Of a stretch of DNA of 64,000 nucleotides, positions 52,403-63,979 are shown in pieces. The notes under the pieces were generated by a model. The model was not told where the DNA came from, did no database searches, and saw only the letters and a list, made by a program, of their open reading frames with translations. The translations under genes were made by a program, and so were the position numbers. Positions within the stretch are counted from its first letter, which is position 1; each line of letters starts with the position of its first letter. The stretch covers positions 130,721,262-130,785,261 of the forward strand of contig CM039462.1 of the NCBI GenBank assembly GCA_022414725.1, given 5' to 3'. This stretch comes from Microglena sp. YARC (taxonomy: Eukaryota; Chlorophyta; Chlorophyceae; Chlamydomonadales; Chlamydomonadaceae).

Positions 52403-52620
52403 AATACGAGGTATGAGGTTAAGGTGGGCAGCCCGTGTGCTTGCACTGGGGCAAACCACCGAAGTGCATTAATAGTATTGACCCAAGTATAGGTCTAGAG
52501 AAGAAATGCGCATTCAATCTCACATTTGACGATATCACACGTTTCCAAGCTTTGGTGGTTGACCCCAGTGCAAGCAAACGGGCTGGCTCCCTCAACCTCA
52601 TGCCTCGTAATAAGGCGTAA
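52403..52620. mobile_element. MITE-C: ACGAGGC element with both ends
   Basis: Left end TACGAGGTATGAGGTTAAGG, GGGCAGCCCGTGTGCTTGCA, CTGGGGCAAACCACC; right end is the inverted counterpart, GACCCCAGTGCAAGCAAACG, GGCTGGCTCCCTCAACCTCA, TGCCTCGTAATAAGGCGTAA. Terminal inverted repeats of about 55 bp around ~100 bp. Confidence 0.75.
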
Positions 52621-52793
52621 TATTATTTATGTTTAGTATTCACACATTTCCAGTTGTACATACCGTATTAGATTTCACAGAGCTGTTAGACTTCCGCATC
52701 GGCCGAAGTAAGTACTATATAATGCAACTTTATTCTCGGCAGTACCATTTACGTATTGCCTTGAGTATGGTTAGGAATAAATAAATAAACAGT

Positions 52794-52859
52794 ACGCCCT
52801 ATTACGAGGCGTGGAGTTGAGGGGGCCAGCCCGTTTGCTTGCACTGGGGCAACCCACCA
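52794..52859 (+). mobile_element. solo end of MITE-C
   Basis: CGCCCTATTACGAGGCGTGG, AGTTGAGGGGGCCAGCCCGT, TTGCTTGCACTGGGGCAACC. No partner end within 300 bp downstream. Confidence 0.65.
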
Positions 52860-53169
52860 ATGAGTATAGTGTAGAAAACAAATTTGTATTCCCACCGTCT
52901 ATAGTCTACGAGATCCTGTAATTAAATCGCTGTCCCGTATATATATAAATCGCTGTCCAGTATATATATATATATACTAGTACGGTAGCCCGTGTGGCCG
53001 GTGGCCACCCCACACCCAGGCCATGGGTCCTAGTCTGGTCTGGGTTACATAACGGGTAACGCCCTTGTATGCCCCCCCTCCCCCCTTCCCTACACACAGT
53101 CAAGAAATCAGCCATCTCAGCCCTTGCTCGACGCTCCCCTGCCTCTCCCCTCAAACCCACACCCACCCA

Positions 53170-54477
53170 CACACTTCTTCTCCCTACCTATTCCCCTTCT
53201 GCTTTAGGTGTGGCCTCCTACCCTGTCATACACACATACCATCCCCCCCTCCCCCCTATCCTGACCTCTCCCTACCCCTCACCCCACCCATCCACACGCA
53301 CTCTCTTTCTCTCACCTTACCCCCCACCACCCTCCCTTCCCCCAACCACCAACACGCACACACAATCTTCTTCTCCCTACCTCGTACCCTTCACCTCACC
53401 CTGTGGGATTCAATCGTGCAGAAAGAGGACCCGCTGTGCTTCGAACCTACCAACATTGCAAAACGCTCAGATTCCGATCGCCCCGAGAACACCGGACCGG
53501 TGCAATTGCATGGCTACAAACCTGCAGCTTCGTCTTCTCGTACAGTGCCCCAGTCGAGACTCGGTCAACTCAGAACAGCAAAAATCGCAGCAACGTACTT
53601 CATATTCTATACAACGAAAAGAGCTTGCAAAGATGGGATGGGCGTGGCAAGCGCGAGAGTGTCCAGGGGGACAGAATGGCCATGGCGATCTGAACAAAGG
53701 TAATTAATCGCAACTGGATGCCAATCACTGCGAATGTGATGCGATGGCATGGCAAAATTGCGCATGCGTGAGATGAATGGTGGCACCGCTCGCAGACGGA
53801 GAAAAAAAGCATCACGATATGAAGGTCTGGCTTGATTATGATCCTGGCATAACTCCTCAGGCTGGGCAGCATAATCTTCGCGCCTGGATTGGTTAGCAGC
53901 TTCGTATTCCTCCTCAGGCACGGTAGCTCGTTCCTGACTCCTTGCGAGATTACCAGCATGACGCAGCTCCTCGGATCGGGCAGCGCGGGCATCACGTCGA
54001 CGCTTGTTGGCTATTTGCCTGTCTTCCTTGCTCTGGCAATCTCGCTTTGAGCGCTGGCTGGCGGTGTTGCAGGCCCTCCTGTCCATTAGGACCGTTGCCA
54101 TGCATCATGGTCGCATTGTCCGTGAAGAACTGAAAGCTATTATTCCGAGCGCCATGCCAAGCCATATGAGGGTCGGCTGGTGACCACCGAGGAGAGGATC
54201 TTCTGATTCTAAATGTCTTGCCGTCATAGTATCGAAGGCGGTTGTGGACATGCTATGAGCGCGTGCGCTTAGCTTAGCGAATCTGCAGTTTTGGTATTTG
54301 AAAATTCCGCTAGGCGGGGAGTTGCTAGTTGGGTGAACGAAAAGTCGGTTGCAAGTCGGTTACACTTCGCACGCCCATGGCACGTGGGCACGCGACGATG
54401 GCACCACCACGACCACCACGTCCACCGCGACCACCACGACCACCACGACCACCGCGACCACCGCGACCACCACGACC
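53170..54477 (+). repeat. 1.3-kb direct repeat, copy 1
   Basis: CACTTCTTCTCCCTACCTAT through (CCACGACCAC)n is repeated at 55990-57265 with roughly 95 percent identity by eye. Contains C-rich DNA, a region open on both strands (53400-54100) and a GACCAC microsatellite at its end. Confidence 0.85.
53607..54101 (-). pseudogene. Arg-rich frame, possible transposon protein fragment, copy 1
   Basis: A 164-codon minus-strand frame starts M-A-T-V-L-M-D-R-R-A and continues with R-Q-I-A-N-K-R-R-R-D-A-R-A-A-R-S-E-E-L, then repeated charged R-S-Q-E-R-A-T-V-P-E-E-E units, and C-terminal S-H-H-I-R-S-D-W-H-P. Such basic Arg/Glu heptad-like repeats precede the Rep/helicase part in some Helitron proteins of algae, but no Rep or helicase motif is present, so that identity is a guess. 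The second copy at 56428-56929 is interrupted. Confidence 0.35.
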
Positions 54478-54704
54478 ACCCTTATATATGTGTCATCGCG
54501 TAACCGACTTAACCGACTTCCCGCCCAGCCATTTCCCGCCCAGCCAATTCCCGCTTTTAATCCCTCCTGCTTCAACTTCTGCCTGATTGGCCTCCTGCGA
54601 ATTCTGCCTTATGCAACCTTCGCCTCCTGCGTATTCTACCTGTTGCGCATCCTGCCCGATTTCTCCTTTTCCCGCCTGAGTTCATCCACCTGATTTCGGT
54701 AGCG

Positions 54705-55810
54705 CTACAGTTTGTCTTCCTAAAAGCTTTTCCCCCTGCATCTCTGCATGACCTTTCCCTTGCGTCAAGAGACCTGTCGCTGCGCACAACGGGAGGTGAC
54801 CTGGTGAGTCAGCGGACCTGTCAGAAATGTCCGAATCGCATCCATCCCATGTCACAAACTTGACTGCAAATTCTTCCCACTGCATTGAGAAACATGTCGC
54901 TCCGCATTGTGCCATAGCAAGTACGCATCAAAGTTGACCGAATGAAAAATCTCGCTGAGCATTCTCGCCCTAACTTGACCGAACATCTCAAATCAGCAAC
55001 TTGACTGCAACTTCTTCCCACTGCATCGAGAAACATGTCGTCGCTGTGCATTGTGCTATAGCGAGCACGCGGCAAAGTTGAATGGATGGACCTAGCGATG
55101 TTTCCAAGTCTCAGATCGAGTTGACTTCGGGAGCAGTTGCGGTTAACAGGATTGTTATTCGGCCGAACTGAATACATGCTCGCTAAAAAGATGCTTTAGT
55201 TATGTCAAGGTTGCGATTGCGCAGGTTCAGCTTTTTCAGTGGGTCGACTATCGATCACAGCTGAGGTGGCAGGGAAGCAGGTCCGATGCTTTTAGCGGAG
55301 TCGGATGATGCGCAAACGTTGTCGATGCTCTTCGTCCCGTTTGCCTTTCAGCTATGGCAAAGCCCACAGCTGAAGTGGAGGGAGGCAGATATGGAGTGTG
55401 TGTGCTGGTGGTGAGGGAGGGAGGGATGAGAGTGGGGAGAGGGTGGGGGCTGGTGGGATGGCTGGGGTAGGGGAAGGATGGAGTCAGGAAATATGTCAGG
55501 AAGAGTAAGGGAGAATGTTTGTGGGCGGGGGTACATGGTTGGGTGGGGGTGGAGATAACTAAGGGGGGGGGGGGAGGGGGGGAGGACGGTGGTGTTTGTG
55601 TGCTTGTGGGTGCACAAGGGAGACCATCGCAAATCCGTCAATGTTTGAAGTTGCATGCACTGCAGAGAAAACCGTTTTGCAACCCAGCCCAAAACGGGTG
55701 TGGCCAACGGGAGGGAAGGGGGGAGGGGGCGGATAATGGTTTGGTGGTGGTGGTGGTGTGTGAATGGGGGGGGGCTTCAAGTGTAAACCATTATGTAACC
55801 AGCTCCCAAT
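54705..55810 (+). repeat. 1.1-kb inverted repeat, left arm
   Basis: GTTTGTCTTCCTAAAAGCTT ... through GGTTACATAATGGTT-complementary sequence is the reverse complement of 58060-59180. Matched landmarks: GACCTTTCCCTTGCGTCAAG with CTTGACGCAAGGGAAAG (59115), AACATGTCGTCGC with GACGACATGTTTCTCGATGC (58843), and AACCCAGCCCAAAACGGGTG with CACCTGTTTTGGGCTGGGTT (58167). Confidence 0.85.
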
Positions 55811-55989
55811 AGGTGTTGCCAAAGGGAATATAAATAATATACAAATTCTATATATATATAATATACAAATAATATATATAATATATAAATAAACAAATAA
55901 TATATATAATATACAAATAACCCCCTGCAAATAACCCCCTGCCAAATAACCCCCTGCCTCTCCCCCCCCCCCCCCCCCCCCCCCCCCCC

Positions 55990-57265
55990 CGCCCACACAC
56001 TTCTTCTCCCTACCTATTCCCCTTCTGCTTCAGGTGTGGCCTCCCACCCTGTCATACACACATACCATCCCCCCTCCCCCCATTCTGACCTCTCCTACCC
56101 TCACCCACCCATCCACACGCACTCTCTTTCTCTCACCTTACCCCCACCACCCTCCCTTCCCCCAACCACCAACACGCACACACAATCTTCTTCTCCCTAC
56201 CTCGTACCCTTCACTTCACCCTGTGGGATTCAATCGTGCAGAAAGAGGGACCCGCTGTGCTTCGAACCTACCAACATTGCGAGCGCTCAGTCGCTCAGAT
56301 TCCGATCGCCCCGAGAACACCGGACCCGTGCAATTGCATGGCTACAAACCTGCAGCTTCGTCTTCTTTTACAGTGCCCCAGTCGAGACTCGATCAACTCA
56401 GAACAGCAAAAATCTCAGCAACGTATTTCATATTCTATACAACGAAAAGAGCTTGCAAAGATGGGATGATCGTGGCAAGCGCGAGAGTGTCCAGGGGGAC
56501 GGAATGGCCATGGCGATCTGAACAAAGGTAATTAATCGCAACTGGATGCCAATCACCACGAATGTGATGCGATGGCATGGCAAAATTGCGCATGCGTGAG
56601 ATGAATGGTGGCACCGCTCGCAGACGGAGAAAAAAAGCATCACGATATGAAGGTCTGGCTTGATTATGATCCTGGCATAATTCCTCAGGCTGGACAGCAT
56701 CGTCTTAGCGCCTGGATTGGTTACCAGCTTCGTGTTCCTCCTCAGGCACGGTAGCTCGTTCCTGACTCCTTGCGAGATTACCAGCATGACGCAGCTCCTC
56801 GGATCGGGCAGCGCGGGCATCACGTCGACGCTTGTTGGCTATTTGCCTGTCTTCCTTGCTCTGGCAATCTCGCTTTGAGCGCTGGCTGGCGTTTTTGCGG
56901 GCCCTCCTGTCCATTATGACCGTTGCCATGCATCATGGTCGCATTATCCGTGAAGAACTGAAAGCTATTATTCCGAGCGCCATGCCAAGCCATATGAGGG
57001 TCGGCTGGTGACCTCCGAGGAGAGGATCTTCTGATTCTAAATGTCTTGCCGTCATAGTATCGGAGGCAATTGTGGACTTGCTATGAGCGCGCGCGCTTAG
57101 CTTAGCGAATCTGCAGTTTTGGTGTTTGAAAATTCCGCTAAGCGGGGAGTTGCTAGTTGGGTGAACGAAAAGTCGGTTGGAAGTCGGTTACACTGCGCAC
57201 GTGGGCACGCGATGATGACACCACCACGACCACCACGACCACCGCGACCACCGCGACCACCACGA
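55990..57265 (+). repeat. 1.3-kb direct repeat, copy 2
   Basis: Counterpart of 53170-54477. Preceded by a poly-C run (about 55964-55990) and ending at CCACGACCATGATTTC where copy 1 continues CCACCCTTATATATG. Confidence 0.85.
56428..56929 (-). pseudogene. Arg-rich frame, copy 2, interrupted
   Basis: Same protein-like sequence as 53607-54101, but a change near 56705 puts a stop into the frame after the N-Q-S-R-R segment, and the rest continues in another frame. Points to loss of constraint on at least this copy. Confidence 0.4.
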
Positions 57266-57269
57266 CCAT

Positions 57270-57663
57270 GATTTCTTTATATATATTATTTGTATATTAT
57301 ATATTATTTATTATATATTATTTGTATATTATATTTGTATATATATTATTTATTATATATTATTTGTATATATTATTTGTATTTATTATTTGTATATATT
57401 ATTTATTATATATTATTTGTATATTATATTTGTATATATATTATTTATTATATATTATTTGTATATATTATTTGTATATTATATAGTATTTATTATATAT
57501 TATTTGTATATTATATATATTATTTATTTATTTATATATTATATACTAGTATATATATATATATACTAGTATATATATATAATATAATATACTAAATATA
57601 CTAATAATATACTAAATATACTACATATATATAATATACTAGTATATATATATATATACATAT

Positions 57664-57702
<39 letters not shown>

Positions 57703-57885
57703 CTAGTATATAATTATATAAATAAATAAAATATATATAATATACAAATAATATATACAAATAATATATAATAAATAATTTATATACAAATATAATATAC
57801 AAATAATATATAATAAATAATATATACAATAATAAATACAAATAATATATACAAATAATATATAATAAATAATATATAATATACA

Positions 57886-57941
<56 letters not shown>

Positions 57942-57950
57942 CTAGTACGG
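57270..57950. repeat. AT-rich palindrome, TATATTATTTGTATA arms
   Basis: 57275-57540 is built of TATATTATTTGTATAT units; 57720-57900 of the reverse complement, ATATACAAATAATATA. The centre (57540-57710) is TATATACTAGTATATA. The whole can fold on itself over about 300 bp. Confidence 0.85.
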
Positions 57951-58059
57951 TAGCCCGTGTGGCCGGTGGCCACACCTACTCTCACGAAGACCCCCCCACC
58001 CCCCACCCCCCACCCCCAATCATAGTACGGTGCCCGTTTGGCCTTTGGCCACACCTATT

Positions 58060-59180
58060 TGGGGCTGGTTACATAATGGTTCACACTGGAAGCCCCCCCC
58101 CCCCATTCACACACCACCACCACCAAACCATTATCCGCCCCCTCCCCCCTTCTCTCCCGTTGGCCACACCTGTTTTGGGCTGGGTTACAAAACGGTTTTT
58201 CTCTGCAGTGCATGCAAATTAAAACATTGACGGACGCATATCCCTTGCGATGGTCTCCCTTGTGCACCCACAAGCACACAAACACCACCGTACTCCCCCC
58301 CCCAGTTATCTCCACCCCCACCCCCACCCAACCATGTACCCCCGCCCACAAACATACTCCCTTACTCTTCCTTACATATTTCCTGACTCCATAACTTCCC
58401 CACCCAAACCATCCCACCAGCCCCCACCCTCTCCGTCCCCACTCTCATCCCTCCCCTCCCTCCTACAAGCACCCACCAGCACACATACTCCATATCTGCC
58501 CCCCTCCACTTCAGCTGTGGGCTTTGCCATAGCTGAAAGGCCAACGGGACGAAGAGCATCGACAACGTTTGCGCATCATCCGACTCCGCAAAAAGCATCA
58601 GACCTGCTTCCCTGCCACCTCAGCTGTGATCGATAGTCGACCCCACTGAAAAAGCTGAACCTACGCAATCGCAACTGTACATAACTAAAGCTTCTTCTTA
58701 GCGAGCATGTATTCAGTTCGGCCGAAGAACAATCCTGTTCACCGCAACTTCTCCCGAAGTCAACTCGATCTGAGACTTGGAAACATCGCTAGGTCCATCC
58801 ATTCAACTTTGCCGCGTGCTCCCTATAGCACAATGCACAGGGACGACATGTTTCTCGATGCAGTGGGAAGAAGTTGTAGTCAAGTTGCTGATTTGAGATG
58901 TTCGGTCAAGTTAGGGCGAGAATGCTCGGCGAGATTTTTCATTCGGTCAACTTTGATGCGTACTTGCTAAGGCACAATGCGGAGCAACATGTTTCTCAAT
59001 GCAGTGGGAAGAATTTGCAGTCAAGTTAGTGACATGGGATGGATGCGATTCGGACATTTCTGACAGGTCAGCTGACTCACCACGTCACCTCCCGTTGTGC
59101 TCAGCGACAGGTCTCTTGACGCAAGGGAAAGATCTTGCAGAGATGCAGGGGGAAAAGCTTGTAGGAAGACGAACTGCAGC
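58060..59180 (-). repeat. 1.1-kb inverted repeat, right arm
   Basis: Reverse complement of 54705-55810 with scattered differences. A 87-codon plus-strand frame (58707-58970) is open here but lacks any recognisable domain and is broken in the other arm. Confidence 0.85.
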
Positions 59181-59189
59181 GCTCAGGCA

Positions 59190-60160
59190 GCGAGCACCGA
59201 AAATAGCTGAAGCGCGAAGGAAAATTCGCGTATCAGAACGGCTAGGCTCAGGAAATGCAGTGCAAAGCAGCGCACCAAGCCGGGTAACCTTGGACGGGTG
59301 CGGGTGCGGGTGGGTGGACGGCAGAGAGGCAATAATCGTTCCTGTGGCTGCGCCGAGAAATCCAGATTCCAGACTGGCTGCCACCTGGGCGACAGGTCGG
59401 CAAGATATGGAACCAAAACCCCAAGCAGCTAGGCCAAAAGGGGGCGACCACGCGCCGGGCACGCGCTAAACCTCGGACGCCTACTATCGCTCTACTTTAT
59501 ATAAGAAGACTAGCATCTGAGCCCGTCGTACCGACGGGAGGACCCCCGTGGCCACGACAGCGACAGGTCTCGGAAAATCGAGATCCGAAACCAAACTCCA
59601 GAACGGGTAAATCCGAAACGGGTAACTCCGAAACGACTCCGGAACGGCTCCCCTGGCCACGTCAGCGACAGGCAGCCAGCGAGCGGGCAAGAGTGCGAGC
59701 GCAAGAGAAGGAGAAAGGAATGCTGCGAGGGGGGGGAGCGAGCACCGAAAATAGCAGAAGTGCGAAGGAAAATTCGGGTATGAGAACGGCTAGGCTTAGG
59801 AAATGCAAGAGAATTTCACAGAAGAGCAGCGGGAAGGAGTTGAAAACGACACCGGCTTCAAGATAGAGCAGTGCAAAGCAGCGCAGGGGGTGAACAGGTC
59901 GGCGCAGAACAATTCGGGCACCAAGCCGGGTAAACTTGGACGGGTGGGTGGATGGGTGGTCGGCAGAGAGGCAATCGTTCCTGTGGCTGCGCCGAGAAAT
60001 CGAGATCCCAGACTGGCTGCCACCTGGGCGACAGGTCGGCAAGATATGGAACCAAAGCCCCAAGTGGCTAGGCCAAAAGGGGGCGACCACGCGCCGGGAA
60101 CGCGCTAAACCTCGGACGCCTACTATCGCTCTACTTTATATAAGAAGACTAGCATCTGAG
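59190..60160 (+). repeat. two copies of the GAGCACCGAAAATAGC...CTAGCATCTGAG module
   Basis: The module (GCAGCGAGCACCGAAAATAG, GGAAAATTCGCGTATCA, GGCTGCCACCTGGGCGACAG, CTACTTTATATAAGAAGACT, AGCATCTGAGCCCGTCG) occurs at 59190-59530 and 59740-60160, and again at 61490-61815 and 63315-63640. The 59740 copy has an extra ~70-bp segment at 59800-59870. Confidence 0.8.
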
Positions 60161-60324
60161 CCCGTCGTCCCGACGGGAGGACCACCCCCGTGGCCATGTC
60201 AGCGACAGGTCTCGGAAAATCGAGATCCGAGAATCGCTGCCGCCTGGGCGACAGGACAGCAAAATATGAAACCAAAGACCCAACTGCCTGCAGGCATGCC
60301 TGGGCCAAAATGGCTAGCATCTGA

Positions 60325-60994
60325 GGGTGTGTTTCCACAGAGATTTTCGCGTCCCCGGAAACAAAAAGTAAACCCTCCCCGGTGCCAGGTAGGCAATTTT
60401 GTTTCCACAGGGGTTCCCCGGAGTCTCCCTGGAGAATCCCCGGAGTTCCAGGTCGGCAAATCTTCGCGACAGGTCGTCGAATCTCTACCCCTGGGTATGT
60501 TTGAATATTTCGAAATATTTACGGAAAATGTCGGTTAAAAGTACAAAACGGACGATTAAAGACTTTCCCCTGGCTTTCCAGGAGAAAAGTTTCGGGGGAA
60601 CATGCCGCCACCCTGGAGATTTTGGAGTCTTCCCGGAGTCCACATCAGCATTTCCCGGAGTCCACATCAGCATCCCAGGAGAATCGCCGCAGGGTCGACA
60701 CACAAAATCGACAAGGCGTGTCATTGTTAGCGTTGTGACAACTTCATCTTTTACTTCACAGCGGCTATCTCTTTTGTTCTGTCGCTTGGGCTTCCCGTGG
60801 ATTGGGGTCCAGCAATTGACCTGTCAGCTCAACTGAACCCAACCGACCCCCCCCCGGAGAATCCCGAAGTCCTTCGGGCGAATCAAGGACTTCGGGATTC
60901 TCCGGGGATTGTCAGTTGGGTTCAGTTGAGCTGCCAGGTCGACTCCTAGAACCTAATCCACGGGAAGGCCAAAAAGTCCTGTGGAAACACACCC
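60325..60994. mobile_element. 670-bp element with GGGTGTGTTTCCACAG inverted termini
   Basis: Ends GGGTGTGTTTCCACAG and CTGTGGAAACACACCC are perfect inverted repeats of 16 bp. TGA lies on both sides (60322-60324, 60995-60997), and the unoccupied site AGCATCTGAGCCCGTCG is present at 61152, consistent with a 3-bp target duplication as in PIF/Harbinger elements. The interior holds CCCCGGAG-rich sequence and a 178-bp hairpin at 60791-60968. No transposase frame, so non-autonomous. Confidence 0.8.
60791..60968. repeat. long hairpin inside the 670-bp element
   Basis: CTTCCCGTGGATTGGGGTCC, TCAGCTCAACTGAACCCAAC and GGAGAATCCCGAAGTCCTT are followed by AAGGACTTCGGGATTCTCCG, GTTGGGTTCAGTTGAGCTG and TAATCCACGGGAAG. 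Arms of about 80 bp, nearly perfect. Confidence 0.85.
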
Positions 60995-62155
60995 TGAGCC
61001 CGTCGTCCCGACGGGAGGACCACCCCCGTGGCCACGTCAGCGACAGGTCTCGGAAAATCGAGATCCGAGAATCGCTGCCGCCTGGGCGACAGGTCAGCAA
61101 AATATGAAACCAAAGACCCAACTGCCTGCAGGCATGCCTGGGCCAAAATGGCTAGCATCTGAGCCCGTCGTCCCGACGGGAGGACCACCCCTGTGGCCAC
61201 GTCAGCGACAGGTCTCGACCACCGTGGCCACGTCAGCGACAGGTCTCGGAAAATCGAGATCCGAAAACGGGTTACTCCGTAACGGGTTATCCCGAAACCA
61301 CTGCCCCTGGCCACTTCAGCGAACGGCAGTCAGCGAGCGGGCAAGAGTGCGTGAGAGCGCAGGAGAAGGCCAAGGGAATGCTGCGACGGGGGGAGTTGCA
61401 TGCGAAGTTATTGACAGGGGCAGCGAAAATTGTGGGAAAGAGTTTGGGCTGACAAAGAGAGGCTACACCGTTGAATATAGCGGGACTGAGGCAGCGAGCA
61501 CCGAAAATAGCTGAAGTGCGAAGGAAAATTCGCGTATCATAACGGCTAGGCTCAGGAAATGCAGTGCCAAGCAGCGCACCAAGCCGGGTAACCTTGGACG
61601 GGTGCGGGTGCAGGTGGGTGGTCGGCAGAGAGGCAGTCGTTCCTGTGGCTGCGCCGAACAATCGAGATCCTAGACTGGCTGCCACCTGGGCGACAGGTCG
61701 GCAAGATGTGGAACCAAAACCCCAAGGTGCTAGGCCAAAAGGGGTCGACCACGCGCCGGGCACACGCTAAACCGCTGACATGCTACTTTATATAATAAGA
61801 CTAGCATCTGAGCCCGTCGTCCCGACGGGCGGACCACCCCCGTGGCCACGTCAGCGACAGGTCACAGAAAATCGAGATCCGAAACCACTGAAATCAAAAG
61901 CCCAACCGCCTGGGCCAAAAAGGCTAAACCATATCACGGCCATGCTACTTTATATAATAAGATATATCCATATATTATACTAGCATCTGAGCCCGTCGTC
62001 CCGACGGGAGGACCACCCCCGTGGCCATGTCAGCGACAGGTCTCGGAAAATCGAGATCCGAGAATCGCTGCCGCCTGGGCGATAGGTCAGCAAAATATGA
62101 AACCAAAGACCCAACTGCCTGCAGGCATGCCTGGGCCAAAATGGCTAGCATCTGA

Positions 62156-62827
62156 GGGTGTGTTTCCACAGAGATTTTCGCGTCCCCGGAAACAAAAAGT
62201 AAACCCTCCCCGGTGCCAGGTAGGCAATTTTGTTTCCACAGGGGTTCCCCGGAGTTTCCCTGGAGAATCCCCGGAGTTCCAGGTCGGCAAATCTTCGCGA
62301 CAGGTCGTCGAATCTCTACCCCTGGGTATGTTTGAATATTTCGAAATATTTACGGAAAATGTCGGTTAAAAGTACAAAACGGACGATTAAAGACTTTCCC
62401 CTGGCTTTCCAGGAGAAAAGTTTCGGGGGAACATGCCGCCCACCCCTGGAGATTTTGGAGTCTTCCCGGAGTCCACATCAGCATTTCCCGGAGTCCACAT
62501 CAGCATCCCAGGAGAATCGCCGCAGGGTCGACACACAAAATCGACAAGGCGTGTCATTGTTAGCGTTGTGACAACTTCATCTTTTACTTCACAGCGGCTA
62601 TCTCTTTTGTTCTGTCGCTTGGGCTTCCCGTGGATTGGGTTCCAGCAATTGACCTGTCAGCTCAACTGAACCCAACCGACCCCCCCCCGGAGAATCCCGA
62701 AGTCCTTCGGGCGAATCAAGGACTTCGGGATTCTCCGGGGATTGTCAGTTGGGTTCAGTTGAGCTGCCAGGTCGACTCCTAGAACCTAATCCACGGGAAG
62801 GCCAAAAAGTCCTGTGGAAACACACCC
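62156..62827. mobile_element. second copy of the 670-bp element
   Basis: Same termini and TGA flanks as at 60325. It differs from the first copy by a few single bases (for example GGAGTTTCCC for GGAGTCTCCC), so it arose with the tandem duplication rather than by a separate insertion. Confidence 0.8.
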
Positions 62828-63979
62828 TGAGCCGTCGCGACGGGAGGACCACCCCCGTGGCCACGTCAGCGACAGGTCTCGGAAAATCGAGATCCGAGAA
62901 TCGCTGCCGCCTGGGCGACAGGTCAGCAAAATATGAAACCAAAGACCCAACTGCCTGCAGGCATGCCTGGGCCAAAATGGCTAGCATCTGAGCCCGTCGT
63001 CCGACGGAGGACCACCCCTGTGCCACGTCAGCGACAGGTCTCGACCCCCGTGGCCACGTCAGCGACAGGTCTCGGAAAATCGAGATCCGAAAACGGGTTA
63101 CTCCGTAACGGTTATCCCGAAACCACTGCCCTGGCCACTTCAGCGAACGGCAGTCAGCGAGCGGGCAAGAGTGCGTGAGAGCGCAGGAGAAGGCCAAGGG
63201 AATGCTGCGACGGGGGGAGTTGCATGCGAAGTTATTGACAGGGGCAGCGAAAATTGTGGGAAAGAGTTTGGGCTGACAAAGAGAGGCTTCACCGTTGAAT
63301 ATAGCGGGACTGAGGCAGCGAGCACCGAAAATAGCTGAAGTGCGAAGGAAAATTCGCGTATCATAACGGCTAGGCTCAGGAAATGCAGTGCCAAGCAGCG
63401 CACCAAGCCGGGTAACCTTGGACGGGTGCGGGTGCAGGTGGGTGGTCGGCAGAGAGGCAGTCGTTCCTGTGGCTGCGCCGAACAATCGAGATCCCAGACT
63501 GGCTGCCACCTGGGCGACAGGTCGGCAAGATGTGGAACCAAAACCCCAAGGTGCTAGGCCAAAAGGGGTCGACCACGCGCCGGGCACACGCTAAACCGCT
63601 GACATGCTACTTTATATAATAAGACTAGCATCTGAGCCCGTCGTCCCGACGGGCGGACCACCCCCGTGGCCACGTCAGCGACAGGTCACAGAAAATCGAG
63701 ATCCGAAACCACTGAAACCAAAAGCCCAACCGCCTGGGCCAAAAAGGCTAAACCATATCACGGCCATGCTACTTTATATAATAAGATATATCCATATATT
63801 ATACTAGCATCTGAGCCCGTCGTCCCGACGGGAGGACCACCCCCGTGGCCATGTCAGCGACAGGTCTCGGAAAATCGAGATCCGAGAATCGCTGCCGCCT
63901 GGGCGACAGGTCAGCAAAATATGAAACCAAAGACCCAACTGCCTGCAGGCATGCCTGGGCCAAAATGGCTAGCATCTGA

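Noticed and set aside
62745..63587. 280-codon minus-strand frame in the 1.83-kb array
   Set aside because: Crosses the boundary of the 670-bp element and several hairpins, and is broken in the sister unit; no known motif.
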